In this document: positions 25,857 to 34,131 of the stretch, piece by piece | How positions within the stretch are numbered: position 1 is the stretch's first letter | Layout of the letters: each line of letters opens with the position of its first letter | Origin: an uncultured Clostridia bacterium | Lineage (GTDB): Bacteria; Bacillota; Clostridia; Christensenellales; CAG-917 | Length of the DNA: 36,068 nt | Reading direction: 5' to 3' | NCBI GenBank assembly: GCA_947382865.1 | Contig: CANDBF010000014.1 | Span: 1-36,068 of the forward strand | Program-made: the position numbers and the translations under genes | The notes under the pieces: model-generated | The model's database searches: none | Told to the model about the DNA's origin: nothing | The model's input: only the letters and a program-made list of their open reading frames with translations

Positions 25857-26919
25857 CTTCCGAAACGCTTTCGTTGAGCGTAGAATAGGGCTTCACGTCC
25901 ACCTTCCAGCCCGTGAGCTTGGCGGCGAGACGCGCGTTTTGACCGTTTCTGCCGATTGCAAGGCTCAGCTTCTCGTCGGGGACGATAACTCTTGCGTTCT
26001 TCTCTTCTTCATTTATGGAAACGAGCAACACCTGCGCGGGGCTGAGAGCGCGGGCTATATACTCGATAGAGTCGTCGCAGTATTCGACCACGTCGATTTT
26101 CTCATATCCGCCCAGCTCCGCTATAACCGCGTTGACGCGCACGCCCTTGTTGCCTATACAACTGCCGATTGCGTCGACGTTGGGGTCGTCGCTCTTGACG
26201 GACATTTTGGTGCGGAAGCCCGCTTCTCTTACGATATTTACGATTTTCACGAGTCCCGCCTTGATTTCGGGCACTTCCATCTCAAACAGACGGCGCACAA
26301 AACCCGCAGAGCTTCTTGACACTATAACCTGCGCGCCGCCGCGTAAGGATTCGCGGATTTTCTTGACGTAGACCTTTATGACGTCGTTGACGTTGTACGT
26401 CTCGTTCGGCACCTGATCGGACTGCATCATAACGCCCTCCATTTGGGTGCCCGTAATCTCCACGTAAACGGTGTTGCCCTCCTTACGCCTGACGATTGCG
26501 CTGACGATTTCGCCCTGTCTTTGGCTCATCTCGCTCAAAACCATCTCTTTCTTGATATCGCTTATGCGTTGAAGTATGACCTGCTTCGCCGTCTGCGCCG
26601 CTATGCGCGAAAAGTCCTTGGGGGTTATGTCCTCGATAACGACGTCGCCTATTTTGTACTTCGGATTGATGTACTGCGCGTCTTCGAGGCAAATTTGAGA
26701 GTCCTCGTCCTCGACTTCCTCGACGACGAGCTTATGAGCGTATACCTTGTAGGTCATCTTCTCCTCGTTGAGGCGGACGGAAATCTGACTCGCAAATCCG
26801 AATTCCTTTTTATATGCGGAGACGAGTCCCGCTTCGATAGACTCAATCATCGAGTCCTTGGGGATTCTGTACTCTTTTTCCAATTCGTCCAATGCTTGGA
26901 AGAATTCTTTGTTCATCAT
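25846..26919 (-). CDS. nusA: Transcription termination/antitermination factor NusA
   Basis: An RNA polymerase-bound factor that promotes pausing and intrinsic termination. The 357 residues contain the N-terminal polymerase-binding domain (about 1-125), an S1 domain (about 132-198; EIVSAIVRRKEGNTVYVEI) and two KH domains with GSCIGNKGVRVNAVIAELGG and the second GRNGQNARLAAKLTGW. The acidic repeats of E. coli NusA are absent, as is normal for Bacillota. A strong ribosome site (GGAGG, 8 bases from the ATG) supports the start. It lies 12 bases after rimP. Confidence 0.97.
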   Translation of the reverse strand: MMNKEFFQALDELEKEYRIPKDSMIESIEAGLVSAYKKEFGFASQISVRLNEEKMTYKVYAHKLVVEEVEDEDSQICLEDAQYINPKYKIGDVVIEDITPKDFSRIAAQTAKQVILQRISDIKKEMVLSEMSQRQGEIVSAIVRRKEGNTVYVEITGTQMEGVMMQSDQVPNETYNVNDVIKVYVKKIRESLRGGAQVIVSRSSAGFVRRLFEMEVPEIKAGLVKIVNIVREAGFRTKMSVKSDDPNVDAIGSCIGNKGVRVNAVIAELGGYEKIDVVEYCDDSIEYIARALSPAQVLLVSINEEEKNARVIVPDEKLSLAIGRNGQNARLAAKLTGWKVDVKPYSTLNESVSEDAE

Positions 26920-26931
26920 AGTTATGCCCTC

Positions 26932-27405
26932 CTAAAACCTTACGTACGGCTGTACTTTGGTCAAATTGTTTCTTTGTATTTTTTTTAGTTGCTCGCCTAC
27001 CCTGATGCTTACGCTTTGCGCGTCATAGGCTTCGAGTATGCCGTGGATTTTCTTTTTGTCCGCGCTTACGCATTCGATTTCGGTATCCAGCGCGCGACGG
27101 AAATCGTCGTCGGTGACTATTTTCCTGTCCAGACCCATGGAAGATACGTTCAGCACGTAGGCGGAAGCGAAAGCGTCTTCGTATTTGTCGAGCTCCGCCG
27201 ATACGAGATTGTGCACCGCTTCGCAGTCGCTGTGGGAAATGCCGCCCTTTTTCCAAATGAGAAGCTCCACAGTATCCGACCCGTACTGCCTGAAATAGCG
27301 CGTTTCAACAAGCTCGATATTTTGAAACTGTTCCTCAATCGCGCTTCTGAGCGCGTTTTCGACATTTATCCTGTCGCCGTCGGATATAAAAGTGCCGTTT
27401 TCCAT
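26932..27405 (-). CDS. rimP: Ribosome maturation factor RimP
   Basis: Assists 30S assembly. The 157 residues show the RimP N-terminal domain (VELVETRYFRQYGSDTVELLIWKK is replaced by the close variant seen here, then GGISHSDCEAVHNLVS) and the C-terminal SH3-like domain beginning SSMGLDRKIVTDDDF. The usual proline in the SPGLDRPL motif region is not kept. AAGGGG lies 5 bases before the ATG. It is the first gene of the rimP-nusA-infB unit and has its own promoter and a hairpin leader. Confidence 0.94.
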   Translation of the reverse strand: MENGTFISDGDRINVENALRSAIEEQFQNIELVETRYFRQYGSDTVELLIWKKGGISHSDCEAVHNLVSAELDKYEDAFASAYVLNVSSMGLDRKIVTDDDFRRALDTEIECVSADKKKIHGILEAYDAQSVSIRVGEQLKKIQRNNLTKVQPYVRF

Positions 27406-27427
27406 TCAGTCCCCTTTTCAAAACAAA

Positions 27428-27447
27428 GAGTGAGCGCAAGCTCACTC
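27428..27447 (-). terminator. Terminator-like hairpin in the rimP-nusA leader
   Basis: GAGTGAGC (27428-27435) and GCTCACTC (27440-27447) form an 8-bp stem with a 4-base loop. On the minus strand it is followed by TTTGTTTTG and then, after about 14 bases, the rimP start. Because a promoter lies upstream of it, it would act as an attenuator rather than an end-of-gene terminator. In B. subtilis NusA regulates its own operon by stimulating termination in the leader; the same is inferred here. Confidence 0.65.
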
Positions 27448-27483
27448 CGGTCAAGTCCTATCGTCACAATTAAAATACCATAA

Positions 27484-27511
27484 ATTATATTTCAACGCAA
27501 GCGATTTGCAA
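27484..27511 (-). promoter_or_regulatory. Probable SigA promoter for rimP-nusA-infB
   Basis: Read on the minus strand, TTGCAA (27506-27511), a 16-base spacer and a perfect TATAAT (27484-27489) precede the leader hairpin by about 35 bases. An overlapping alternative is TTGCGT with TATTTT at 17 bases. Either way the leader would be about 60-75 bases. Confidence 0.6.
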
Positions 27512-27559
27512 AAATTCCGATGATATTTTTAGTGAATTATACTAAATATTTTATATAAA

Positions 27560-27592
27560 TAGTATTCCGTCTTAGTTTTCGACAAAATACTA
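27560..27592 (-). terminator. Stem-loop overlapping the stop codon of the PolC-derived exonuclease gene
   Basis: TAGTATT (27560-27566) pairs with AATACTA (27586-27592), with an inner GTC/GAC pairing. The TAG stop of the upstream gene is part of the stem. A weak T-rich stretch follows on the minus strand, and a second AT-rich hairpin (TTTAGT/ACTAAA) comes next. It is probably the terminator that ends the frr-to-exonuclease unit, but of modest strength. Confidence 0.45.
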
Positions 27593-29251
27593 CATTCTTT
27601 TTACAATTTCTTTAAGCACGTGCCACGTTGCGAATACGTCGCTGTCCGCCCTGTGAGCGCTGAGATGCTCGATTTTCAGACTCTTGCTAAGCGTAGTCAG
27701 CTTAAAGTTGCTCATTTCCGTAAGATATTTTCTGGCGAGTATGAGCGTATCGAGAAGCTCGTTGTCGAAATGATATCCCATAGCCTCAGACAGTCTGTTT
27801 ATTATCGGGAAATCGTAGCCGCAAAGATTGTGTCCGACGAGTATCGACCCGCGCGTAAATTTGAAAAAATCGGGCATAACCTGCTCTATGGTCGGTGCGT
27901 TTTCGACGTCGCTCTCGCTTATATGCGTAAGCTCGGTTATCTCGCTTGGAATCGCGACCGGCGGCTTTACAAAGGTCTCGAAGGTCTGTTTTTCGATGCC
28001 GTCGACAACTTTCAGAGCGGCTATCTGAATGACGTGCGCGCTTTCTGGGTATCTGTCGGTGGTCTCCAAGTCGTAGATTACAAAGGTTTTGTTCTCGAAA
28101 TACGGATTGACCGTCGGTCGGTCGCCGTCGATAAGGCTTTGCTGGTGCACGGAAACCACATTCTCAGGATAGACCTCGGTATAATGCTCGGGAACGGGTT
28201 TCGCGCTCGTCAGATGAATGCTGTCGAAGTTGATTTCGCACTCGAAAACCGAGTTCGCCGTAAACGAAAGCGCGTCCCTGAATTTGGATACTCTGCCCGA
28301 GCAAATGACGTATACTTCTTTGGTCTCCGATGCGGCTTTATTATTATTTTTAGAGACCGACTCTCCCGCCGTCTCCTCTGCTTGCTCTACATAAGTGCCG
28401 TTTAACATCTGCTCGACCTTATCCGCGTCGTCGGGACGGGGAAAACAGACCGTATCCATCTTGCCCGTGCTGTCGTCAAGCATAAAGCGTATCATCGGCA
28501 GCTCCTCGGGTCCGCTCTTGGCGTCGTCGGGATTGTATTTCTTATTTCTGTACGCTCTGCGCGACACGTTGGACACTTTTCCGCACAGAACTGCGCCGTC
28601 GCTTTCGTTTTTTATGTCGATTATATAATTTGGTAGCTGCGAAATGTCGTTAATCTTGCCCTTCGAGTACACCTTTCGTCCCGTTTCTACGTCTATAAGC
28701 CGCAAATCTCCTATAACGCTCGCGGATTTGGTGTCGAATACAAAGCCTGCTTCCAAGTCGTTTTCGGTTTCGGGAATTTCTTCTGTTGTCAGCACTATAT
28801 TTTGATTGAAAGTGCGGTCGAGGGTGTTCACCAAATTTTCCTTAATATCGCCCGCATTCAGCATCATCATAAGCGGAGCTTTAAGCCTTATCGCAATAAC
28901 GATATCTTCGCTGTCCACGTTTACGGAAAGGTTTTCCTCGTTATCAAGATTTGCAAACAGCATTTGGTTGGAATTGTTGAAAAACTCCAAAATTTTGTTT
29001 TTAACCACTGACTTATCCGCATACGTGCGTATGTACTGAATTTCGACCTCTATGCCGGGGAATAGCTTTTTCACGGCTTCGAGCACGCTTTCCTTCTTGT
29101 CGTCTGTAAAATTCTGAATCTCGAAAGCGGAAATGATAAATCGAACAGTGAGCAAATTGTTCTTTTTTTCATACGTCGCTCCGTTCAGTTTAAGCATAGG
29201 ATATGCGCCATCCGTTATACTATTGAACTCTTCTGTAAATTTTGTTTCCAT
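27590..29251 (-). CDS. PolC-derived OB/3'-5' exonuclease protein without PHP and polymerase domains
   Basis: 553 residues, located between ispG and rimP, where Bacillota normally encode full-length PolC (about 1,430 residues). Residues 1-160 resemble the PolC N-terminal domain, and about 215-345 look like its OB domain, interrupted by a low-complexity stretch (285-312). Residues 388-553 are a complete DEDDh exonuclease: D394 and E396 in IYDLETT, D480 in VGHNLCGYDFP, H533 and D538 in HRADSD. In PolC the exonuclease is inserted within the PHP domain; here neither PHP half is present, nor the polymerase. The protein ends just after the exonuclease and is followed by a hairpin and non-coding DNA, with no visible polymerase remnant. 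The architecture therefore looks like a clean, possibly functional stand-alone proofreading subunit or accessory nuclease rather than a simple truncation. Catalytic residues are intact; its role is inference. Confidence 0.85.
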   Translation of the reverse strand: METKFTEEFNSITDGAYPMLKLNGATYEKKNNLLTVRFIISAFEIQNFTDDKKESVLEAVKKLFPGIEVEIQYIRTYADKSVVKNKILEFFNNSNQMLFANLDNEENLSVNVDSEDIVIAIRLKAPLMMMLNAGDIKENLVNTLDRTFNQNIVLTTEEIPETENDLEAGFVFDTKSASVIGDLRLIDVETGRKVYSKGKINDISQLPNYIIDIKNESDGAVLCGKVSNVSRRAYRNKKYNPDDAKSGPEELPMIRFMLDDSTGKMDTVCFPRPDDADKVEQMLNGTYVEQAEETAGESVSKNNNKAASETKEVYVICSGRVSKFRDALSFTANSVFECEINFDSIHLTSAKPVPEHYTEVYPENVVSVHQQSLIDGDRPTVNPYFENKTFVIYDLETTDRYPESAHVIQIAALKVVDGIEKQTFETFVKPPVAIPSEITELTHISESDVENAPTIEQVMPDFFKFTRGSILVGHNLCGYDFPIINRLSEAMGYHFDNELLDTLILARKYLTEMSNFKLTTLSKSLKIEHLSAHRADSDVFATWHVLKEIVKRM

Positions 29252-29281
29252 ACTTTTCTCTTATATCTCTGCAAAGCCTTA

Positions 29282-30364
29282 TTAATTAGCTGTATTATTA
29301 GAATACTTATTTTCGATTTGTCTGATTTTCAGATTAAGTTGATCTTCAAATTCCTTCATCAGATTATCGTTGACGACCGTTTTGAAAATCCTTCCGTCTA
29401 CCAGTATAACGGACTTATCCTTTCCGCCCGCAATGCCAAGATCGCTGTGCTCGCCTTCCCCTATTCCGTTAAGAGGACAGCCTAAGACGGAGATTTTCAA
29501 GGGTACGCGCACGTTTGCCGTCATATGCTCCAGCTTCTGCGCAAGCCCCGCCACGTCAATTTCCGTTCTTGCGCAGGTGGGGCAAGCCACCACGTCCGCT
29601 CCGTTTGTGTTAAGACCGAGCGTTTGCAAAAGTTTTTTCCCTGCCAGCACCTCTTCGCATACGTCGGCGGACAACGATACTCTGATGGTGTCGCCAATGC
29701 CCTCGTTCAGAAGCGTGCCTATCCCTACTGCGGATTTAATCAGCCCCGTGCGCAACGTACCCGCTTCGGTGACGCCGATATGCAAGGGGTAATCGCAAGC
29801 GGCGGCGAGCTTTCTGTTCGCTTCGATATTGAGCTTCACGTCGCTTGCCTTTATCGCAATCACTATATCGCGCATGGAGCAGCTCTCGAATACGTTAGCG
29901 CATTCCAGAGCGCTTTCGCAAAGAGCGGTCGCTTCGTCCATTCCCTTAAACTTAGGGTCGAGAGAGCCTCCGTTTACTCCTATTCTGACTGGAATGCCCA
30001 TATCCGACATTCTCTTAGCAAGCGACTTGATTTGGGAAAAATCGCGCATATTGCCGGGGTTCATACGTATTTTTTTCGCTCCGTTGTCAAGAGCCAAATG
30101 CGCGAGCTTATAGCTGTAATGTACGTCCGCGATGAGCGGAAGCCCCGTGCGCTTTGCAATTTCGCCGAAAGCGGCGCAGGAGTCCTCGTCGGGCACGGCA
30201 AGACGAATGAGGTCGCACCCGACCGAGCGCAAAGCCTCTATCTGTCGTATACTGCCCTCTATATCGACTGTTTTCGTATTGAGCATAGATTGCACGGTTA
30301 TCGGCGCGCCTCCGCCTATCGGGACGTCACCTACGCGAACCTGCCTTGATAATCTTCTTTTCAT
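29282..30364 (-). CDS. ispG: 4-hydroxy-3-methylbut-2-enyl diphosphate synthase IspG (GcpE)
   Basis: A 4Fe-4S enzyme of the MEP isoprenoid pathway that reduces MEcPP to HMBPP. The 360 residues start with RQVRVGDVPIGGGAPITVQSM, then DLIRLAVPD, LIADVHYSYKLA and KIRMNPGN, and end with the cluster cysteines in CPTCARTEID and LGCPLNGIGEGEH. The length matches the short bacterial form. No clear ribosome site precedes the ATG. It lies 79 bases after rseP; with dxr two genes upstream this unit carries two steps of the same pathway. Confidence 0.96.
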   Translation of the reverse strand: MKRRLSRQVRVGDVPIGGGAPITVQSMLNTKTVDIEGSIRQIEALRSVGCDLIRLAVPDEDSCAAFGEIAKRTGLPLIADVHYSYKLAHLALDNGAKKIRMNPGNMRDFSQIKSLAKRMSDMGIPVRIGVNGGSLDPKFKGMDEATALCESALECANVFESCSMRDIVIAIKASDVKLNIEANRKLAAACDYPLHIGVTEAGTLRTGLIKSAVGIGTLLNEGIGDTIRVSLSADVCEEVLAGKKLLQTLGLNTNGADVVACPTCARTEIDVAGLAQKLEHMTANVRVPLKISVLGCPLNGIGEGEHSDLGIAGGKDKSVILVDGRIFKTVVNDNLMKEFEDQLNLKIRQIENKYSNNTAN

Positions 30365-30427
30365 AGCTTTATCTACCGTTAAAGTATATTTTGTCCTGCT
30401 TTATTTTGCCGCAACCGAAGCGTCGGC

Positions 30428-30448
30428 CGTACGTGTTCGCACGCTACG
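30428..30448 (-). repeat. Small GC-rich hairpin at the rseP stop
   Basis: CGTA(G)CGTG and CACGTACG, read on the minus strand, form an 8-bp stem with one bulged G and the loop CGAA; the rseP TAG lies in the left arm. No T-run follows, so it may be an RNA processing or stability element between rseP and ispG rather than a terminator. Confidence 0.35.
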
Positions 30449-31763
30449 TTTTTACCAGATGGAATATGTCTAGGAATACCGCAAGAACAAGCAGCAGTAT
30501 CAGTCCCACCGTGTGAATAATCGCTTCCACTTTCCTCGGCACGGGTTTTCTGAATATCATTTCTATCAGCGTAAACAGCATTCTGCTTCCGTCGAGCGCG
30601 GGGAAAGGCAGCAAATTCATAACCGCGAGATTTGCGGATATTATCGCGACGACGTACAGGAAGCTGTCAAAGCCCAGCGCGGACACCTTTGCCATAACGC
30701 CTATCGTCGTAATAGTGCCGCCCGCCGCTTCGAGCCCTATCTTGCCCGTAATCAGCGCGCCCAGAGACGCGAGTATCTTGAACACTATAAAGAAGCAGAA
30801 GCCGAACGACCGTCCCAGCGCGAGGAAAAACGGCAGTTTTATTCTCGCCATACTGCGCGTAATCCCGAAGCCGTAGCTGAAATAACCCGCGTTTCCGCCC
30901 TCGTCCGTTATGCGGCTTACGATAGCGGTACTGACTTGGGATATCTCGCCGCTTTCGTCGTACTTTACGACCGTCAGAGTGAGATTTTCGTCCGTATCCG
31001 CCTGTCCGCATTCCGCAAGTTGATTGTACATAATCGGATGCGGAAGCTCCTTTCCGTTTATATGCGTTATAAACTCGCCCTCTTCAAAAGGATTGTAATA
31101 AAATTTACTCGCATTGACGGTTATACGTTTTCCTCCGCGCAGAACCTTGAACTTTGCGCTGTCCCCGACTTTTGCAAAGACCTTGTCCAAGTCCTCCTGC
31201 GAGACTATATTGACCTGCTTGCCGTTTACGTTCAATATAACGTCGCCTTCCACAAACACGTTTTCGTATCCGCCGTCATCGTATACGGAAACGACATTGG
31301 GAAGAATCTGCCCGTAAGCGGAAAAATATATCGTTATAATGACAATCGCGCTTACGAAATTCATAAACGCGCCCGCAAAAAGCACAATCAGACGCTTCCA
31401 CGCCTTTTGGTTGTTGAACGCTTCGGGATCCTTGACGATATTGCCGTTTTCATCCTTTACCCGCTCTCCGTTTTCGTCGAGCAGAGCGCCCTCCTCGTCC
31501 TCTCCGTGAAAGGAACAGAATCCGCCTATCGGAAAGGGTCTGATTGAAAACATTTCGCCCGTTTTCTTGTTCTTGCGCTTAAATATTGCGGGACCGAAGC
31601 CTATGGCAAATTCGTCGATTTTGAAACCGAGCAGTTTACCTGCGGTATAGTGCCCCAGCTCGTGTACGACTATCATCACCATCAGCGCGAGCAGCGCAAC
31701 GATGACGTAGCCGATGTAGGTGAAAACCTCGCCTGCCGTCGCCGCCAACATACTTATATACAC
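30444..31763 (-). CDS. rseP: RseP-type site-2 zinc metalloprotease
   Basis: A membrane protease that cleaves anti-sigma factors and leftover signal peptides within the membrane. The 439 residues have HELGH (34-38) in the first membrane helix, one PDZ region in the middle (GDVILNVNGKQV), a NLLPFPALDG segment near the C-terminus in place of the usual NLLPIPxLDG, and a last helix. A charged insertion (FHGEDEEGALLDENGERV onwards) follows the GGFCSF segment, as in other Clostridia. The start is GTG: AGGAG lies 8 bases upstream inside the dxr end, whereas the ATG at 31751 has no site. It is adjacent to dxr with no gap. Confidence 0.93.
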   Translation of the reverse strand: MYISMLAATAGEVFTYIGYVIVALLALMVMIVVHELGHYTAGKLLGFKIDEFAIGFGPAIFKRKNKKTGEMFSIRPFPIGGFCSFHGEDEEGALLDENGERVKDENGNIVKDPEAFNNQKAWKRLIVLFAGAFMNFVSAIVIITIYFSAYGQILPNVVSVYDDGGYENVFVEGDVILNVNGKQVNIVSQEDLDKVFAKVGDSAKFKVLRGGKRITVNASKFYYNPFEEGEFITHINGKELPHPIMYNQLAECGQADTDENLTLTVVKYDESGEISQVSTAIVSRITDEGGNAGYFSYGFGITRSMARIKLPFFLALGRSFGFCFFIVFKILASLGALITGKIGLEAAGGTITTIGVMAKVSALGFDSFLYVVAIISANLAVMNLLPFPALDGSRMLFTLIEMIFRKPVPRKVEAIIHTVGLILLLVLAVFLDIFHLVKT

Positions 31764-32915
31764 TTATCTTGCTCCTATCATATCATAAGTATATTTGCGC
31801 GCCCTTTCATCTATGCCAAGTACGTTTTCAAGCTCCACGTTACCGACTTTGCCGAATTTGCTCAAAACCTTTTTAAGCACGGAGGCAATATCCGTAAACT
31901 TGATTTTGCCTTTCAGATACTCTTCGACAAGCACCTCGTCGGCAGCGGAAAGCGCAATACAGGCGCCCTCGCCCGCCTTTGCCGCTTCGATTGCCAGTTT
32001 CAGACACGGATATCTGTCGTAGTCGGGCTCCTCGAAAGTGAGCATACCTACCTTTGCGAGGTCGAGAGCCTCCACAGAGCCTTTCCCGTGCGACGGATAG
32101 CTTAAAGCCGTATCGATCGCAAGTCGCATATCGGGGACGGATAGCAGAGCCTTCATGCTGTTGTCCTCGAATTCCACAAGCGAATGTATCACGCTTTGTC
32201 TGTGCATAACCACGTCGACATAGTCCGCGCCGACCTCGAAAAGGCGCATAGCTTCTATGACCTCCAAGCCCTTATTGAAGAGCGTCGCACAGTCTATTGT
32301 CACCTTTTTGCCCATATTCCATACGGGATGTCGCAATGCGTCTTCGGGTTTGACGGAGCTTAATTTTTCAATCGGGATATCCCTGAGCGCCCCTCCGCTT
32401 GCCGTAAGCACCAGCTTTTTGACCTGCTTTTTATCCTCGCCGCGCAGACAGCAGAATATCGCGGAATGTTCTGTGTCGAGTGGCAGAATTTTGCCGCCGA
32501 ACTTCTTTTCCAGCGCTTTGAGATGTCTGCCAGCGCATACAATGGTCTCCTTGTTTGCGATTGCAAGTGTCCCGCCGCGCGTAAGCACCGAAACTGCCGC
32601 CCAGAGCCCCGCAATCCCGCTCACCGCCGATACTACTATATCCGCGGGAATCTTTGCCAGCTCCTCGAGGGACGAAAGACATTTCGTATGCTTTGTCTCT
32701 TCCAAAAAATCGAATATTGACGACTGCACTTCAACCGCGCCGTCGGGATAATAGTAAAAAGACGGATTGAACCTGTCCAGCTGCTCTCTCAAAAGCGCTT
32801 GATTTCTGTAAGCGGAAAGTCCCACAACCTTATATTGGTTGGGATGCCTCGATATGACGTCGAGCACCTGTCTTCCTACAGAGCCCGTGCTTCCTAAAAT
32901 CGTAATAGTTTTCAT
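31764..32915 (-). CDS. dxr: 1-deoxy-D-xylulose 5-phosphate reductoisomerase
   Basis: The first committed step of the MEP pathway (DXP to MEP, NADPH-dependent). The 383 residues show the NADPH motif GSTGSVG (8-14), IANKETIVCAG, the metal/substrate segment LPLDTEHSAIF, TASGGALRD, and RQSVIHSLVEFEDNS followed by PDMRLAIDTALSYP. Variation from consensus is small (R for P after the histidine in HPQS). It is separated from cdsA by 118 non-coding bases with no recognised signal. Confidence 0.96.
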   Translation of the reverse strand: MKTITILGSTGSVGRQVLDVISRHPNQYKVVGLSAYRNQALLREQLDRFNPSFYYYPDGAVEVQSSIFDFLEETKHTKCLSSLEELAKIPADIVVSAVSGIAGLWAAVSVLTRGGTLAIANKETIVCAGRHLKALEKKFGGKILPLDTEHSAIFCCLRGEDKKQVKKLVLTASGGALRDIPIEKLSSVKPEDALRHPVWNMGKKVTIDCATLFNKGLEVIEAMRLFEVGADYVDVVMHRQSVIHSLVEFEDNSMKALLSVPDMRLAIDTALSYPSHGKGSVEALDLAKVGMLTFEEPDYDRYPCLKLAIEAAKAGEGACIALSAADEVLVEEYLKGKIKFTDIASVLKKVLSKFGKVGNVELENVLGIDERARKYTYDMIGAR

Positions 32916-33033
32916 TTCCGCCTATTGGCATAAAAGCCGTTTAATTGTTCTGATTTACGGTTTATCGTTTGTATACGATTATTCTTATTGCTATGTACGC
33001 TGACCGCGATGATTTCGGCAATCTTCACGCCCG

Positions 33034-34128
33034 TTAATGACCGTAAATGCAGGTGAATGCTATGAGCAGAATGACGAGGCAGTACATAACGCTGTCTATC
33101 CTGTCCATAAATCCGCCGTGACCGGGGAAAATCCTGCCGTAGTCCTTTATGCCGAGAGCGCGCTTTATAGCGGAAGCGGACAGGTCGCCTAGCTCAGAAA
33201 CTACGCCGCAGATAAGCCCCACCGACAGGTATATCAGAATACTTTTCCACATCCAGCCGCCGTCTGAGTAAGGAATAAACGGCGCGTAGCCGCAGTTGCG
33301 CACAAACTCTGTGCTTAGAACCGACCCGCCGAAAGGCGTTTCCAACCAACCTACGTATTCGAAGATGACCCAAAATATCATGGCGACAACCATAGCTCCG
33401 ATAAGCCCGCCTATCGCGCCGGACACGGTTTTCTTCGGGCTGATTGTAGGACACAGCTTTTTTCCGCCTACCTTGGAGCCTACGAAATAAGCAAACATAT
33501 CGCTGCCGATGATGGGGACGAATATCGCAAACATAACCGCAAACAGCGCGCTGTACTTATAGCTTATTATCCAAGCCGACGCCAGAAACATAAGCGGATA
33601 TATCAGCACGAACACGTTTGCAAGCAATTCGCCCACTCTGCTTTTGCCGTCGTTTTGTGTATTAGCCGCGCAATCGTTTATCGCAACGACCTCGGCGGTC
33701 GCTTCCGATTCAGACATTATAACGTTTTCCGACTGTTCGGAATCACCATCGACTTTTTTCTCCGTGGTCGACAGTTCGGATATTCTCTTATGCGCAATGT
33801 AAGACGGCTTGAAAGTAAAAATCCCGAGACACAGCATAACTCCGAGCAGAAGTATAAACAAAAGTCCCTGTATCCCCATGCTTCCGCCGACGAAATGCTG
33901 CAATAGATAAAACGTAGGATATGCCGCAACGAGTACGAATGCTGCGGGGGCGATATACATTTCATATCCCGCGTCTTTTAAGCAACGGCGCATTTCGAGC
34001 GTCGCTCCCGCCATAAACAGCAGGATGAGCATATCGATAAAAATAGGACTCACAAAATAGCCGCACAGTACAAACGCGGCAAGAACGGCAATCAGAATGA
34101 CGCTTGTTATCGTTCTTTTCATATTCAA
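33034..34128 (-). CDS. cdsA: Phosphatidate cytidylyltransferase
   Basis: Makes CDP-diacylglycerol from phosphatidate, the branch point for membrane phospholipids. The 364 residues are strongly hydrophobic with about seven or eight helices and the family signature near the end (KRALGIKDYGRIFPGHGGFMDRIDS, here read in parts: SASAIKRALGIKD then FPGHGGFMDRID). A hydrophilic acidic insertion at about 113-165 between helices makes it about 90 residues longer than the usual form. It begins 3 bases after the uppS stop, a common pairing. Confidence 0.94.
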   Translation of the reverse strand: MNMKRTITSVILIAVLAAFVLCGYFVSPIFIDMLILLFMAGATLEMRRCLKDAGYEMYIAPAAFVLVAAYPTFYLLQHFVGGSMGIQGLLFILLLGVMLCLGIFTFKPSYIAHKRISELSTTEKKVDGDSEQSENVIMSESEATAEVVAINDCAANTQNDGKSRVGELLANVFVLIYPLMFLASAWIISYKYSALFAVMFAIFVPIIGSDMFAYFVGSKVGGKKLCPTISPKKTVSGAIGGLIGAMVVAMIFWVIFEYVGWLETPFGGSVLSTEFVRNCGYAPFIPYSDGGWMWKSILIYLSVGLICGVVSELGDLSASAIKRALGIKDYGRIFPGHGGFMDRIDSVMYCLVILLIAFTCIYGH

Positions 34129-34131
34129 TCC

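Noticed and set aside
30513..31547. 344-codon plus-strand frame over rseP
   Set aside because: It is antisense to rseP, whose zinc-protease motifs and operon position are clear; the translation resembles no protein family.
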